A program made the translations under genes and the position numbers. From Mycolicibacterium boenickei (GTDB lineage Bacteria > Actinomycetota > Actinomycetes > Mycobacteriales > Mycobacteriaceae), in assembly GCF_010731295.1 (NCBI RefSeq), contig NZ_AP022579.1, positions 4,836,001-4,900,000 on the forward strand: a stretch of DNA of 64,000 bases, read 5' to 3'. Below are positions 1 through 7,607 of this stretch, piece after piece. Every line of letters begins with the position of its first letter. Position 1 is the first letter of the stretch. Under the pieces are notes generated by a model that ran no database searches, was not told where the DNA came from, and worked only from the letters and a program-made list of their open reading frames with translations.

Positions 1-2
1 GT

Positions 3-173
3 ACCGCACTTGCGCGCGCCATGGGCATCCCGACGGTGACCAGCGGAGTCGACTGGCTCGAACTCCTGGTCCAGGTGATCGTCGCCGCGCTCGGCGTCGC
101 CCTCGTGTCGGCGATGATGGGGCGCAGAAGGACCGGGTTGTTCGGCGGGCGAGGCTCAGGAATCCTCCGCTGA
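3..173 (+). CDS. C-terminal end of a probable small membrane protein (truncated by window edge)
   Basis: The reading frame is open from the first bases of the window and ends at a TGA at 171-173, leaving 56 codons. The visible part carries one hydrophobic stretch rich in Val, Ala and Leu (roughly codons 20-38), followed by a basic Arg-rich turn and a Gly/Arg-rich tail. This is the usual pattern of a last transmembrane helix with a cytoplasmic positive end. The pattern resembles the end of transglycosylase-associated (GlsB/YeaQ) membrane proteins, but too little is visible to assign a family. An in-frame ATG at 21 would also allow a separate 50-residue protein. I cannot decide between the two without upstream sequence. 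Confidence 0.5.
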   Translation, partial: TALARAMGIPTVTSGVDWLELLVQVIVAALGVALVSAMMGRRRTGLFGGRGSGILR

Positions 174-207
174 TTCCGCGCCACCTGACGGTCTGCCCGG
201 CCTGAGA

Positions 208-681
208 TCACCGCGCGGCCAGCAGCCCGTCGAGGCGTTCGTAACCCTCGGTCATCCCGCCTTCCATGCCCGAGGACAGCAGGGCATCGCGGGCCTCGGT
301 GTTGGGGCAGATCGAACGCCCGCGCAGCTGGCTGCGCCCGTTGCCCAGGTCGTCGAACCACATGAACTCGATGTTCACCATGTCCGGGGCGCCTTCGAAT
401 TCGAAGGTCTGGATGATGAGTTCATTCGGGCGCACCACGTGGTACACCCCGTTGAACGCGTAGCTGCCGGACCCGTCGGAATGCTGGTAGCGATATCCGC
501 CGCCGGTGCGGAAATCCCAGTGGTCGATTCGCATTTCCAGGCCACGGGGCCCCAGCCACTGGGTGACCAGCTCGGGCTCGGCGTGGGCCCGGAACAGCGC
601 GTCGACCGGTGCGTCGAAGGGGCGGGTGAACTCCATCGCCAAGGTGTCGACGGGGGCAGTCAAGTTGAGCGCGTTCGTCAT
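208..681 (-). CDS. SRPBCC / AHSA1-like domain protein
   Basis: This 157-residue protein fits the START-like SRPBCC fold of the AHSA1 (Hsp90 ATPase activator homologue) family. It has an N-terminal beta strand leading to a PFDAPVDALF helix start, the WLGPRG segment typical of the family near residue 43, and a C-terminal helix with an EGGMTEGYERLDGLL pattern. Such proteins bind hydrophobic ligands; the ligand here is unknown. Its start overlaps the end of the ArsR-type regulator by four bases (ATGA), so the two are translationally coupled. ArsR plus AHSA1 pairs are a very common arrangement in actinobacteria, where the regulator usually controls its SRPBCC partner. The physiological role cannot be read from sequence. 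Confidence 0.85.
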   Translation of the reverse strand: MTNALNLTAPVDTLAMEFTRPFDAPVDALFRAHAEPELVTQWLGPRGLEMRIDHWDFRTGGGYRYQHSDGSGSYAFNGVYHVVRPNELIIQTFEFEGAPDMVNIEFMWFDDLGNGRSQLRGRSICPNTEARDALLSSGMEGGMTEGYERLDGLLAAR

Positions 682-1049
682 TGGTCTTTCTCCTCAGGTT
701 GGTCGGTTGCTTTCGGTGCCAGTCGGGCCAGCAGGTCGTCGAGCCGGCGGTAGTTTCGTTCGGCGTCGAGCCGATATCGATCGATCCATGCGGTCAGTCC
801 TTCCAGCGCGGCCGCGTCCAGATGGACCGGTCGTCGCTGGGCGTCACGGGTCCTGGTGACCAGGCCCGCCTGTTCGAGCACCTGAATGTGTTTCGAGACA
901 GCTTGTTTCGTGATCGCGAAGGGTTCGGCCAATTCGTTCACGGTGGCCGGACCGCGGGACAGGCGCGCCACGATCGCGCGCCGGACCGGATCGGCAAGGG
1001 CCAGGAAAGCTCGGTCGAGGTTGTCCTCGGCATCCCCATCACGCTCCAA
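678..1049 (-). CDS. ArsR-family winged-helix transcriptional regulator
   Basis: The 123-residue protein is almost entirely one ArsR-type winged helix. The ALADPVRRAIVARL helix is at residues 17-30, the NELAEPFAITKQAVSKHIQVLE helix-turn-helix runs over about 38-60, and the wing contains TRDAQRRPVHL. The recognition helix (TKQAVSKHIQVLE) matches the non-metal subgroup usually paired with AHSA1 proteins. I see no Cys pair of the kind used as a metal sensor, so a metal-sensing role is unlikely. It is the first gene of a two-gene unit with the SRPBCC gene. Its upstream region carries an inverted repeat (1050-1087) that is a good candidate for autoregulation. Confidence 0.9.
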   Translation of the reverse strand: MERDGDAEDNLDRAFLALADPVRRAIVARLSRGPATVNELAEPFAITKQAVSKHIQVLEQAGLVTRTRDAQRRPVHLDAAALEGLTAWIDRYRLDAERNYRRLDDLLARLAPKATDQPEEKDQ

Positions 1050-1087
1050 TAGTCAATCTTTCCGTTGATCAACCAATTGATTGACTA
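1050..1087. promoter_or_regulatory. Putative operator upstream of the ArsR-family gene
   Basis: TAGTCAATC at 1050-1058 is repeated in inverted form as GATTGACTA at 1079-1087 with a 20-base spacer. The spacer itself contains the palindrome TTGATCAA (1065-1072). The stretch is markedly AT-rich compared with its surroundings and lies directly in front of the regulator start. ArsR proteins bind such imperfect dyads as dimers, so autoregulation is inferred. Confidence 0.6.
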
Positions 1088-1136
1088 CCAAGTTAGAGCG
1101 AGGTTTTGAGGCTGTCAAGGTGTGGGACTGCGGGAC

Positions 1137-2486
1137 TCAGCGCCGGATGCGCCGGATGATGGCCCGCAGCTTGTCCACCCGGGTTGTCAGCTCGCGTTCG
1201 AAGCCGCGTCCGGTCGGCTGGTAGTAGTCCGTCCCCACCAGCTCGTCTGGCGGATACTGCTGCGGCACAACACCATCGGGATGATCGTGGGCGTATTTGT
1301 AGCCGACCGCATTGCCGAGCTTCTGCGCACCCGAGTAGTGACCGTCCCGCAGGTGCGGAGGCACCAGCCCGGCCTTGCCTGCCCGAATGTCGCTCATCGC
1401 CGCGCCCAGCGCGGTGGTCACCGCATTGGACTTGGGCGCGGTGGCCAGATGCACGGTGGCGTGCGCCAGCGTCAGCTGCGCTTCGGGCATGCCGATCAGC
1501 TGCACGGTCTGGGCCGCGGCGACCGCGGTCTGCAGCGCGGTGGGATCGGCCATACCGATGTCCTCGCTGGCCAGGATCATCAACCGGCGCGCCACGAAGC
1601 GGGGGTCCTCCCCCGCCACCAGCATCCGGGCCAGGTAGTGCAACGCCGCGTCGACGTCGGATCCGCGGACCGACTTGATGAAGGCGCTGACGACGTCGTA
1701 GTGCTGATCCCCGTCGCGGTCATAGCGCACCGCAGCCTTGTCCAGCGACTGCTCGATGATCTCGAAAGAAATGACGCCACCGGGCCCTCCGGCTGTTTCG
1801 GATGCCACCTCCAACGCGGTCAGCGCGCGGCGCGCGTCACCCGCGGAGAGCTGCACGAGGAGCGCGACGGCCTCGTCGGTGACCTCGACCGAGCCACCCA
1901 GACCCCGCGGGTCGGTGATCGCGCGGCGCAGCACCGTCTCGATGTCGCGTGGGGTCAACGGCTGCAGCTGCAGGATCAGGGACCGCGAGAGCAGCGGCGC
2001 GACCACCGAGAACGACGGGTTCTCGGTGGTGGCGGCGACCAACAGCACCACCCGGTTCTCCACCGCCGCCAGCAGCGCATCCTGCTGGGTCTTGGAGAAC
2101 CGGTGCACCTCGTCGATGAACAGCACGGTCTGTTCGCCGTGGACGGCCGCGCGCCGGGCGACGTCGATCACGGCACGGACCTCCTTGACCCCGGCGCTGA
2201 GCGCCGAGAGAGCCTCGAACCGGCGGCCGGTGGCCTGCGAGATCAGCGAGGCCAGGGTGGTCTTGCCGGTACCGGGCGGGCCGTAGAGGATGACCGACGC
2301 GGCGCCGGACCCCTCCACCAGGCGGCGCAACGGCGAACCGGCCTGCAGCAGATGGGTTTGGCCGACGACCTCGTCGAGCCCGGCCGGACGCATCCGCACG
2401 GCCAGTGGTGCGGTGCCGGGTGCGGCCAACGCACCCGAGGCTTCGGCACCCGGCTCACCCGGCACGTCGAACAAACTGTCGGACAC
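1137..2486 (-). CDS. rarA: Replication-associated recombination protein A (AAA+ ATPase)
   Basis: This 449-residue AAA+ ATPase is the RarA/MgsA type (homologue of Rv2559c) and acts at stalled replication forks. The Walker [10 protein letters not shown] is at residues 69-77, the Walker [11 protein letters not shown] at 121-130, and the sensor-1 segment ATTENPSF near 152. The HRF after Walker B and the ENPSF motif are characteristic of RarA rather than RuvB or clamp-loader subunits. The C-terminal half has the tetramerisation region with [12 protein letters not shown] and the DHPDG/QQYPP signature. Translation starts at GTG (2484-2486), and the protein has a flexible 25-residue N-terminus. It is a single-gene unit on the minus strand, with DUF3097 31 bases upstream in the same direction. 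Confidence 0.95.
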   Translation of the reverse strand: MSDSLFDVPGEPGAEASGALAAPGTAPLAVRMRPAGLDEVVGQTHLLQAGSPLRRLVEGSGAASVILYGPPGTGKTTLASLISQATGRRFEALSALSAGVKEVRAVIDVARRAAVHGEQTVLFIDEVHRFSKTQQDALLAAVENRVVLLVAATTENPSFSVVAPLLSRSLILQLQPLTPRDIETVLRRAITDPRGLGGSVEVTDEAVALLVQLSAGDARRALTALEVASETAGGPGGVISFEIIEQSLDKAAVRYDRDGDQHYDVVSAFIKSVRGSDVDAALHYLARMLVAGEDPRFVARRLMILASEDIGMADPTALQTAVAAAQTVQLIGMPEAQLTLAHATVHLATAPKSNAVTTALGAAMSDIRAGKAGLVPPHLRDGHYSGAQKLGNAVGYKYAHDHPDGVVPQQYPPDELVGTDYYQPTGRGFERELTTRVDKLRAIIRRIRR

Positions 2487-2517
2487 GCCTTCTGCTTACC
2501 ACGCCGGAGCGACGAAG

Positions 2518-3396
2518 CTACGCCGGTGCCGTCACGAAATCGATGAGCTCCTCGACCCGGCCGATCAGCGCGGGCTCCAGGTCGTTCCAGTCGCGGACCC
2601 GGCCGCGGATCCGCTGCCAGGCCCGGGCGATGTCGGCCTGGTCGTGGTGCGGCCAGCCCAGCGCCTCACAAATGCCGTGTTTCCATTCCACGTTGCGCGG
2701 GATCGTCGGCCAGGCCTTCATCCCGAGCCGGGCCGGCTTGACGGACTGCCAGATGTCGACGAACGGGTGCCCGACCACCAGCGTGTGCTCACCGCCCGGG
2801 CCGCGCCGCACCGCCTCGGCGATTCGCGCTTCCTTGGAGCCGGTGACCAGGTGATCGACCAGAACCCCCAGCCTGCGGCCCGGTCCGGGCGCGAACTCGG
2901 CCACGATGTCGGCCAGGTCGTCGACGCCGCCGAGGTATTCGACGACAACGCCCTCGATGCGCAGATCGGCGCCCCAGACCTGCTCGACGAGCTCGGCGTC
3001 GTGGCGGCCCTCGACGTAGATCCGGCTGGCGAGCGCGACGCGGGCCTTGGCATTGGGTACCGCGACCGATCCGGACGCCGTGCGGGCCGGTGCCGCGGTC
3101 CGTTTGGGCACCACGAGGCTCACCGGCTTGCCGTCGATCAGGAAACCCGGCCCCATCGGGAAGGCCCGGACTTTGCCCCGGCGGTCTTCGAGCTCGACCC
3201 GGCCGCCCTCGATCCGCACCACCGCACCCACGTAGCCGCTCTGGGCGTCCTCGACGACCAGGCCCTTTTCCGCGGGCTGTTCCGTGGAGCGAGTCAGCTT
3301 GGGCTTGTGCGGGTTTCGGGACAGGATGTCGGAACCGTAGCGATCAGTCACGCGGCGATCGTAGAAACGCCGGCGGCGATCACGGGGTTGCGACAT
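2518..3396 (-). CDS. DUF3097 family protein with TOPRIM-like segment
   Basis: The 292-residue protein matches the actinobacterial DUF3097 family, which is present in most mycobacteria and has no defined function. The N-terminus is strongly basic (DRRRRFYDRRVTDRYGSDIL). The centre contains RIYVEGRHDAELVEQVWG followed by EYLGGVDDL and LVDHLVTGSKE. This succession of a Glu and acidic pairs resembles a TOPRIM metal-binding fold as found in RNase M5 and primases. A nucleic-acid-processing role is therefore conceivable, but this is inference. The start at 3396 lies only six bases from the divergent gene starting at 3403, so their promoters must overlap. It may be co-transcribed with rarA, 31 bases downstream. 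Confidence 0.8.
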   Translation of the reverse strand: MSQPRDRRRRFYDRRVTDRYGSDILSRNPHKPKLTRSTEQPAEKGLVVEDAQSGYVGAVVRIEGGRVELEDRRGKVRAFPMGPGFLIDGKPVSLVVPKRTAAPARTASGSVAVPNAKARVALASRIYVEGRHDAELVEQVWGADLRIEGVVVEYLGGVDDLADIVAEFAPGPGRRLGVLVDHLVTGSKEARIAEAVRRGPGGEHTLVVGHPFVDIWQSVKPARLGMKAWPTIPRNVEWKHGICEALGWPHHDQADIARAWQRIRGRVRDWNDLEPALIGRVEELIDFVTAPA

Positions 3397-3402
3397 ACGA
3401 TC

Positions 3403-3999
3403 GTGATCGTGCTGTTAGATCGGCCGACTGCCGATGGCATTGCCGACGGGACCATCTCGCTGGTGTTGCGACGCTGGGACCGGCCCCGGGCCAAGCCCGG
3501 GGGCACCCAACGCACGCAGGCCGGCACGATTCGCATCGAGTCGGTCACCGAGCGTCCTGGTGACTACCGGGTGACGGCCGCGCAGGCCCGTGCCGCCGGC
3601 TATCCGGATGCGACGACGGCGCAGGCTCAGCTCGACCGGCGGTCCGCGGCACACACCTACCTCATCGGGGTGTCGTACCTCGGGCCGGACGAGCGGCCCG
3701 AGCTCGCCGCCGATGACGCGCTCACCGATGCCGACGTCACGGCGATCTCCGCCCGGCTGGCCCGCTGGGACGCTGCCACTGAACCGTGGACGCGTCGGCA
3801 CCTCGAGATGATCGCGGCCAACGAGGCCGTGCGCGCGCCCGATCTGGCGGCGCGCGTCGGCCTCGAGGTACCCCGGTTCAAGCGCCGCGTGCGCCAGCTC
3901 AAGGGGCTGGGCCTGACCATCAGCCTCGACGTCGGCTACCGGCTCGCCCCGCGCGGGCGCGCCTATCTGGCCGCGACCGGGCTCAGTCGGGATTCGTGA
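3403..3999 (+). CDS. ASCH-like domain protein with C-terminal winged-helix-like region
   Basis: The 198-residue protein begins with a segment (SLVLRRWDRP, then GTIRIESV and ITAAQA/AAGY-like spacing) that resembles ASCH domains, a PUA-like fold thought to bind RNA or nucleotides. The second half, EMIAANEAVRAPDLAARVGL and RFKRRVRQLKGLGL, looks like a winged helix with a YRLAPRG wing. The GTG at 3403 is the most upstream plausible start; the GTG at 3409 is an alternative. No ribosome-binding site is visible and the divergent DUF3097 start is six bases away, so a leaderless transcript is likely. The 3' end overlaps the convergent SMR gene by 17 bases. The family call is moderate; the function is unknown. 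Confidence 0.65.
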   Translation: MIVLLDRPTADGIADGTISLVLRRWDRPRAKPGGTQRTQAGTIRIESVTERPGDYRVTAAQARAAGYPDATTAQAQLDRRSAAHTYLIGVSYLGPDERPELAADDALTDADVTAISARLARWDAATEPWTRRHLEMIAANEAVRAPDLAARVGLEVPRFKRRVRQLKGLGLTISLDVGYRLAPRGRAYLAATGLSRDS

Positions 4000-4303
4000 G
4001 CCGGGCGAGCACGATCCCGCCGACGATCATCGACAGGGCGAGCGCGCGCCCCGCGCTCAGCGGGTCACGGTGGATCAACACACCGAGCGCGATCGCACCG
4101 ACCGCACCGATGCCGGTGAAGACGGCGTATGCGGTGCCGACCGGAAGGCCCCGCATCGCCAGCGACAGCAGATACACCGACAGGGCCCCGATCGCCACAC
4201 AGACGACGGTGGGCAGCGGCCGGGTGAATCCGTCGGTCGGCTTGATGCTCTGCGACCAGGCGATCTCGACCAGTCCCGCCAGGCCCAGTAGCAGCCAACT
4301 CAT
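3983..4303 (-). CDS. Small multidrug resistance (SMR) family transporter
   Basis: This is a 106-residue, four-helix membrane protein of the SMR/EmrE-SugE class. The essential membrane-embedded glutamate is visible in helix 1 (LVEIAWSQSIK, Glu13). The GLPVGTAYAVFTGIGAVGA segment in helix 3 is the SMR dimer-packing signature. Such proteins work as antiparallel dimers exchanging protons for cationic compounds or guanidinium. The WSQSIKPTDGFTR loop is closer to SugE/Gdx than to EmrE, which suggests guanidinium-like substrates, although this is not proven. It starts four bases inside the end of the azoreductase gene, so the two form an operon, probably under the adjacent TetR operator. Confidence 0.9.
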   Translation of the reverse strand: MSWLLLGLAGLVEIAWSQSIKPTDGFTRPLPTVVCVAIGALSVYLLSLAMRGLPVGTAYAVFTGIGAVGAIALGVLIHRDPLSAGRALALSMIVGGIVLARLTNPD

Positions 4304-4953
4304 TTCGCGTACTCCGCGGCGAGGGTGCGCGCCGCGGACAGCGCGGCAGTCAGAGACTTGTCGTGTGCGTCACGGAACTGAGCCAGCGCGGGATCTACCC
4401 GCGCATTGGCCATCTCGGCATTGATGAACACGGTGTCGGTGACAGCGTAGTGACCGGCGAAGAAATCCCGCAGGAACCGTTCCTGGTAGTCGAACGCGGC
4501 CTTGGGAGCGCCGGGCGAGTATGCGCCGCCACGGGCGGTCGTCACCACGAAGCGCCTGGGTGCCAGGGACATTCGAGGAAACGTCACCTGATCGAGCCAG
4601 GCCTTGAGTGAGGCCGGGATCGAGTAGTTGTACATCGGGGTGGCGATCAGCACGATGTCGGCCGCGCGGATCTCTTCCAGCAGCGGTTGCACGACCGCCC
4701 ACGCGGCCGCGCGTTCCGGGGTACCCGCCAACTCTTCGAGCCGGTCCAGATCGGTGCTGCCCGCGGCCAGCACCGCGTCACAGAGCTCCGTCCAGCCCTC
4801 ATCGATGAACGGCACCGGATCTCTCGCCACATCGCGGTACAGGTACCGCCCGTCGGGTCGGGCGGCGCGCCAGGCCTGGGCGAACTCCGCGCCGATCTGG
4901 CGACTGATGGAGCGGACACGGGCGCTCGCGTCGACGTGAAGAAGCGTGGTCAT
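4300..4953 (-). CDS. azoR: FMN-dependent NADH:quinone oxidoreductase / azoreductase
   Basis: The 217-residue flavodoxin-like protein belongs to the AzoR family, which reduces quinones and azo compounds with NADH using FMN. The phosphate-binding loop SARVRSISRQ is at residues 10-19, the FMN-contacting PMYNYSIPASLKAWLDQ at 106-122, and the TARGGAYS loop follows. The start is ATG at 4951-4953, with GGAGGTTGCC directly upstream. The promoter region carries a pair of near-identical palindromes (4965-5025) shared with the divergent TetR gene. The SMR transporter follows with a four-base overlap. The arrangement suggests a detoxification unit induced by an electrophilic or quinone-like compound and repressed by the TetR protein. 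Confidence 0.9.
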   Translation of the reverse strand: MTTLLHVDASARVRSISRQIGAEFAQAWRAARPDGRYLYRDVARDPVPFIDEGWTELCDAVLAAGSTDLDRLEELAGTPERAAAWAVVQPLLEEIRAADIVLIATPMYNYSIPASLKAWLDQVTFPRMSLAPRRFVVTTARGGAYSPGAPKAAFDYQERFLRDFFAGHYAVTDTVFINAEMANARVDPALAQFRDAHDKSLTAALSAARTLAAEYAK

Positions 4954-4964
4954 GGCAACCTCCA

Positions 4965-5025
4965 AATAAGTGGACGATTTGTCCGGTTGAGCATGAGCCA
5001 CAACCGGACAAATTGTCCACTTATT
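4965..5025. promoter_or_regulatory. Double TetR operator between azoreductase and its regulator
   Basis: The stretch 4965-4989 is repeated in inverted orientation at 5001-5025 with 24 of 25 bases matching and an 11-base spacer. Each arm is itself a near-palindrome of the form GGACRATTTGTCC, so two operator copies face each other. They lie in the azoR leader and upstream of the TetR gene. A TACAGT hexamer at 5038-5043 sits seven bases before the regulator GTG, consistent with a leaderless mycobacterial promoter. Repression of both genes by TetR is inferred. Confidence 0.8.
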
Positions 5026-5049
5026 CCGGCCATCGGTTACAGTGCAGTG

Positions 5050-5682
5050 GTGGAAATCGGCGCAGACCTCCTTGCGACCGACGAGGCCGGGCCCGAGCGG
5101 AACGGCACGGAGCGGGCGGACGCGGCGCGCAACCGCGCGAAAATCCTTGCCGCGGCGGCCAGTGTGTTCACCACGCGCGATCCCCGGACAGTCACCATGG
5201 ACCACATCGCCACCGCGGCCGGGGTCGGACGCGGAACGCTCTACCGGCGCTACCCCAGCACCGCGGCCATCGCCCTGGCCCTGCTCGACGAGCACGAGCG
5301 TGTCCTGCAACAACAGCTGATCTCGGGCGCCCCGCCGCTGGGGCCCGGCGCGGCTCCGGCCGACCGGCTCGCCGCGTTCTACGCCGCGATGGTCACCCTG
5401 CTGGACACTCACGCCGACCTGGCGCTGGGCGCCGAAGCCGGAGGCGCGAGATACACCACCGGCGCATACGGGTTCTGGGCCGCGCACGTGCGCGCGTTGC
5501 TGACGGAAGCCGATGTCGCCGAACCTGATTCACTGGTCGACGTGTTGCTGGCCCCGCTGGCAGCGGAGAATTTCGCCCACCAGCGTGCGCGCGGACTCGG
5601 CGTCGATCAGATCAGCGGGGCACTCTCCCGGCTCGCACACGCGATGCTGGCCCCGTCCGGACCACGGCGGGTCAGGCGGTGA
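5050..5682 (+). CDS. TetR-family transcriptional regulator of the azoreductase unit
   Basis: The protein has about 210 residues. A TetR DNA-binding domain begins near residue 25 (ARNRAKILAAAASVF), with the helix-turn-helix TMDHIATAAGVGRGTLYRRYP. The ligand-binding domain is Ala/Leu-rich and contains TGAYGFWAAHVRALL. Two adjacent GTG codons (5047 and 5050) are possible starts. No Shine-Dalgarno is visible, but a TACAGT -10-like hexamer ends seven bases before 5050, so I favour leaderless initiation there. It is transcribed away from azoR across a double palindrome and very probably represses both. The 3' end overlaps the convergent metallopeptidase gene by 11 bases. Confidence 0.9.
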   Translation: MEIGADLLATDEAGPERNGTERADAARNRAKILAAAASVFTTRDPRTVTMDHIATAAGVGRGTLYRRYPSTAAIALALLDEHERVLQQQLISGAPPLGPGAAPADRLAAFYAAMVTLLDTHADLALGAEAGGARYTTGAYGFWAAHVRALLTEADVAEPDSLVDVLLAPLAAENFAHQRARGLGVDQISGALSRLAHAMLAPSGPRRVRR

Positions 5683-6697
5683 CCTCGTCGATGACGGTGT
5701 GCACGAACCGCATCTTCTCCAGCACCGCGGGCGGCAACACGAACGGGTAGAGATCGTCGTGACCCATCGACCGGTTCACCATGTTCAACGACCACGCCAG
5801 CGGCAGCCACATCTCGATGATGGTGTCGAAACCGCTGGGCCCCAGAATCTTCCGCTCGAACGTTGCCCCGGCCGGGGCGAACCCGAAGGCTGCCGCGGTA
5901 TCGAGGGTGTCGCGGATGTGCAGATAGTGCGCGAAGGTCTCGGCCCAGTCCTCGGCGGCGTGCATGGTGGCGTAGGACGAGACGAAATCGTCCTCCCAGC
6001 CCGCAGGCGGGCCGTTCTGGTAATGCCGGTCCAGCGCGGCTTGATAGTCGGCGTCCGGGTCCCCGAACAACTCACCGAACCGCGCGGAGTACTCCGACGA
6101 CGGAGCTACCAGGCGATAGAAGTAATAATGCCCGATCTCATGACGGAAGTGGCCCAACAAGGTTCGGTACGGCTCGGCCATCGCGATGCGTAACTGCTCG
6201 CGGTGCACATCGTCGCCCTCGGCGAGATCGAGGGTGATGACCCCGTTGTGATGGCCGGTGAAGACCTTCTCGGCTTCACTGGACAGCAGGTCGAACGCCA
6301 GGCCGAACTCGGGGTCCTGGTCACGGCCGACGATCGGCAGTTTCAACTCGTGCAGTTCGGCGATCAGCCGGCGCTTGGCCCGCTCCGCCTCTGCGAACGA
6401 CGCCAGGGCTGCGGTATCAGTGTCGGCAGGCCGGGTCCGGGTCAGTGCGCACGAGGCGCACAACTGGTCCCCCTGTCCGATCCGGACGAGCCAATTGCAT
6501 TCGGCCAGATGCAGATTCGCACACAGCTGATATTGATCCTCATCGACGGCACCGGCGTGACCGTTCTGATCGGTGTCGGTGATGACCAGCAACGCCATGT
6601 CGTCGAGTGAGAACCCCAGTGCGCTGCCGCACGAAAGGCACAGGGAGTTCTCGAAGGCGAGATGCTGGCCGCAGCTCGGGCAGGTGAAATCACGCAC
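5672..6697 (-). CDS. Putative zinc-binding metallopeptidase (COG4307-type, Rv2568c-like)
   Basis: The protein has two zinc-ribbon-like pairs near the N-terminus (CPSCG at residues 6-10 and CLSCG at 20-24) and further Cys residues (LCANLHLAEC, LCASC) before residue 90. The gluzincin motif HEIGH is at residues 186-190, inside FRHEIGHYYFYRL. WAETFAHYLHIRDTL probably supplies the third ligand. The start chosen is GTG at 6697, preceded by GAGGAGGT at a good distance. An upstream ATG at 6736 would add 13 residues inside the neighbouring gene. It overlaps the transglutaminase-like gene by eight bases and ends the four-gene minus-strand unit. Substrate unknown; a role in processing a peptide made or bound by its neighbours is inferred from context. 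Confidence 0.85.
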   Translation of the reverse strand: MRDFTCPSCGQHLAFENSLCLSCGSALGFSLDDMALLVITDTDQNGHAGAVDEDQYQLCANLHLAECNWLVRIGQGDQLCASCALTRTRPADTDTAALASFAEAERAKRRLIAELHELKLPIVGRDQDPEFGLAFDLLSSEAEKVFTGHHNGVITLDLAEGDDVHREQLRIAMAEPYRTLLGHFRHEIGHYYFYRLVAPSSEYSARFGELFGDPDADYQAALDRHYQNGPPAGWEDDFVSSYATMHAAEDWAETFAHYLHIRDTLDTAAAFGFAPAGATFERKILGPSGFDTIIEMWLPLAWSLNMVNRSMGHDDLYPFVLPPAVLEKMRFVHTVIDEVTA

Positions 6698-7607
6698 GCA
6701 GGGAACCTCCTCGATCCGGCGAGTACGGCGCCACATCCACGGACACCTCGATCACGCTACTGTCCGAATCCGTGTAGATGATGCCGCGCAGCGGGGGCAC
6801 ATCGGCGTAGTCGCGGCCGAATCCAGCCACGATGTAGCGCTCGTCGACCATCTGGTCATTGGTGGGATCCAGTCCCAGCCAGACGTTCTGCGGCGTCCAC
6901 ACCGACGCCCAGGCATGTGTCGCGTCCACCCCGACCATGCGTTCCTTGCCCGGCGGCGGATCGGTGGCCAGATAGCCGGAGACATAGCTGGCAGCCAGGC
7001 CGTTGGCCCGCAGGCAGGCGATCGCCAGCCGGGCGAAGTCCTGACACACCCCTTCACGTGCCGCGAGCACCTCGGCCACCTGAGTGGACACCGTGGTCGA
7101 GCCGGACCGGTAGGTGAAGTCTGCGTAGATCCTCGACGTCAGCTCGCGCAGTACCTCGATCAGCGGCCGTCCTGGCACGAAGCTCGGTGCCGCGTACTCC
7201 CGCACGGCATCGGTGATCTCCGGCGGCGAGAGGTCCAGGGTGAATTCGGCGGCAAGCGCGCCGTCGCCGCCGACGGGCCGGGCCAGCTCCCACGGCGCTC
7301 GGGCCGACGCACCGGAATAGTATTCGGGCGCAGGCGGATCCACCTGGACCACCGAGTGGCTGGTGATGCTCAACGTGCGGTGCCGTTCGGTGACATGGAA
7401 ATACGAGCTGATGTTGCCGTAGGCGTCGCGGCTGGTGGAGCGATCAGCCGCGTCCGGGTCGATCACCAGCTCGTGGGACAGGCAGCGCTGCCAGTCCAGA
7501 TCACGAGGGGTGAGGAAGCCACGGCCGTACGAGCTCGTGACATCGTCGGAGTAGCGGTAGACCGTGCGATGCGTGATGTCGTAGCACCGGGTTGCGGGTT
7601 CGGTCAC
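6690..7607 (-). CDS. Transglutaminase-like cysteine peptidase (Rv2569c-like)
   Basis: The 305-residue protein has an N-terminal beta-rich transglutaminase_N region (HRTVYRYSDDV) and a transglutaminase core. The catalytic triad is readable: Cys188 in REGVCQDFARL, His231 in DATHAWASVW, and Asp247 in GLDPTND. Bacterial members of this group are generally proteases or amidases rather than cross-linking enzymes. Translation begins at GTG (7605-7607), overlapping the end of the ATP-grasp gene by four bases. The combination of a bacterial transglutaminase, a circularly permuted ATP-grasp protein and an alpha-E protein is widely conserved and predicted to make or remodel a peptide-like modification. 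No product is known to me. Confidence 0.9.
   Translation of the reverse strand: MTEPATRCYDITHRTVYRYSDDVTSSYGRGFLTPRDLDWQRCLSHELVIDPDAADRSTSRDAYGNISSYFHVTERHRTLSITSHSVVQVDPPAPEYYSGASARAPWELARPVGGDGALAAEFTLDLSPPEITDAVREYAAPSFVPGRPLIEVLRELTSRIYADFTYRSGSTTVSTQVAEVLAAREGVCQDFARLAIACLRANGLAASYVSGYLATDPPPGKERMVGVDATHAWASVWTPQNVWLGLDPTNDQMVDERYIVAGFGRDYADVPPLRGIIYTDSDSSVIEVSVDVAPYSPDRGGSLRA

Noticed and set aside
1122..2546. Plus-strand frame of 474 codons opposite rarA
   Set aside because: Antisense shadow of a gene with clear AAA+ motifs; His/Arg/Gly-rich with no domain.
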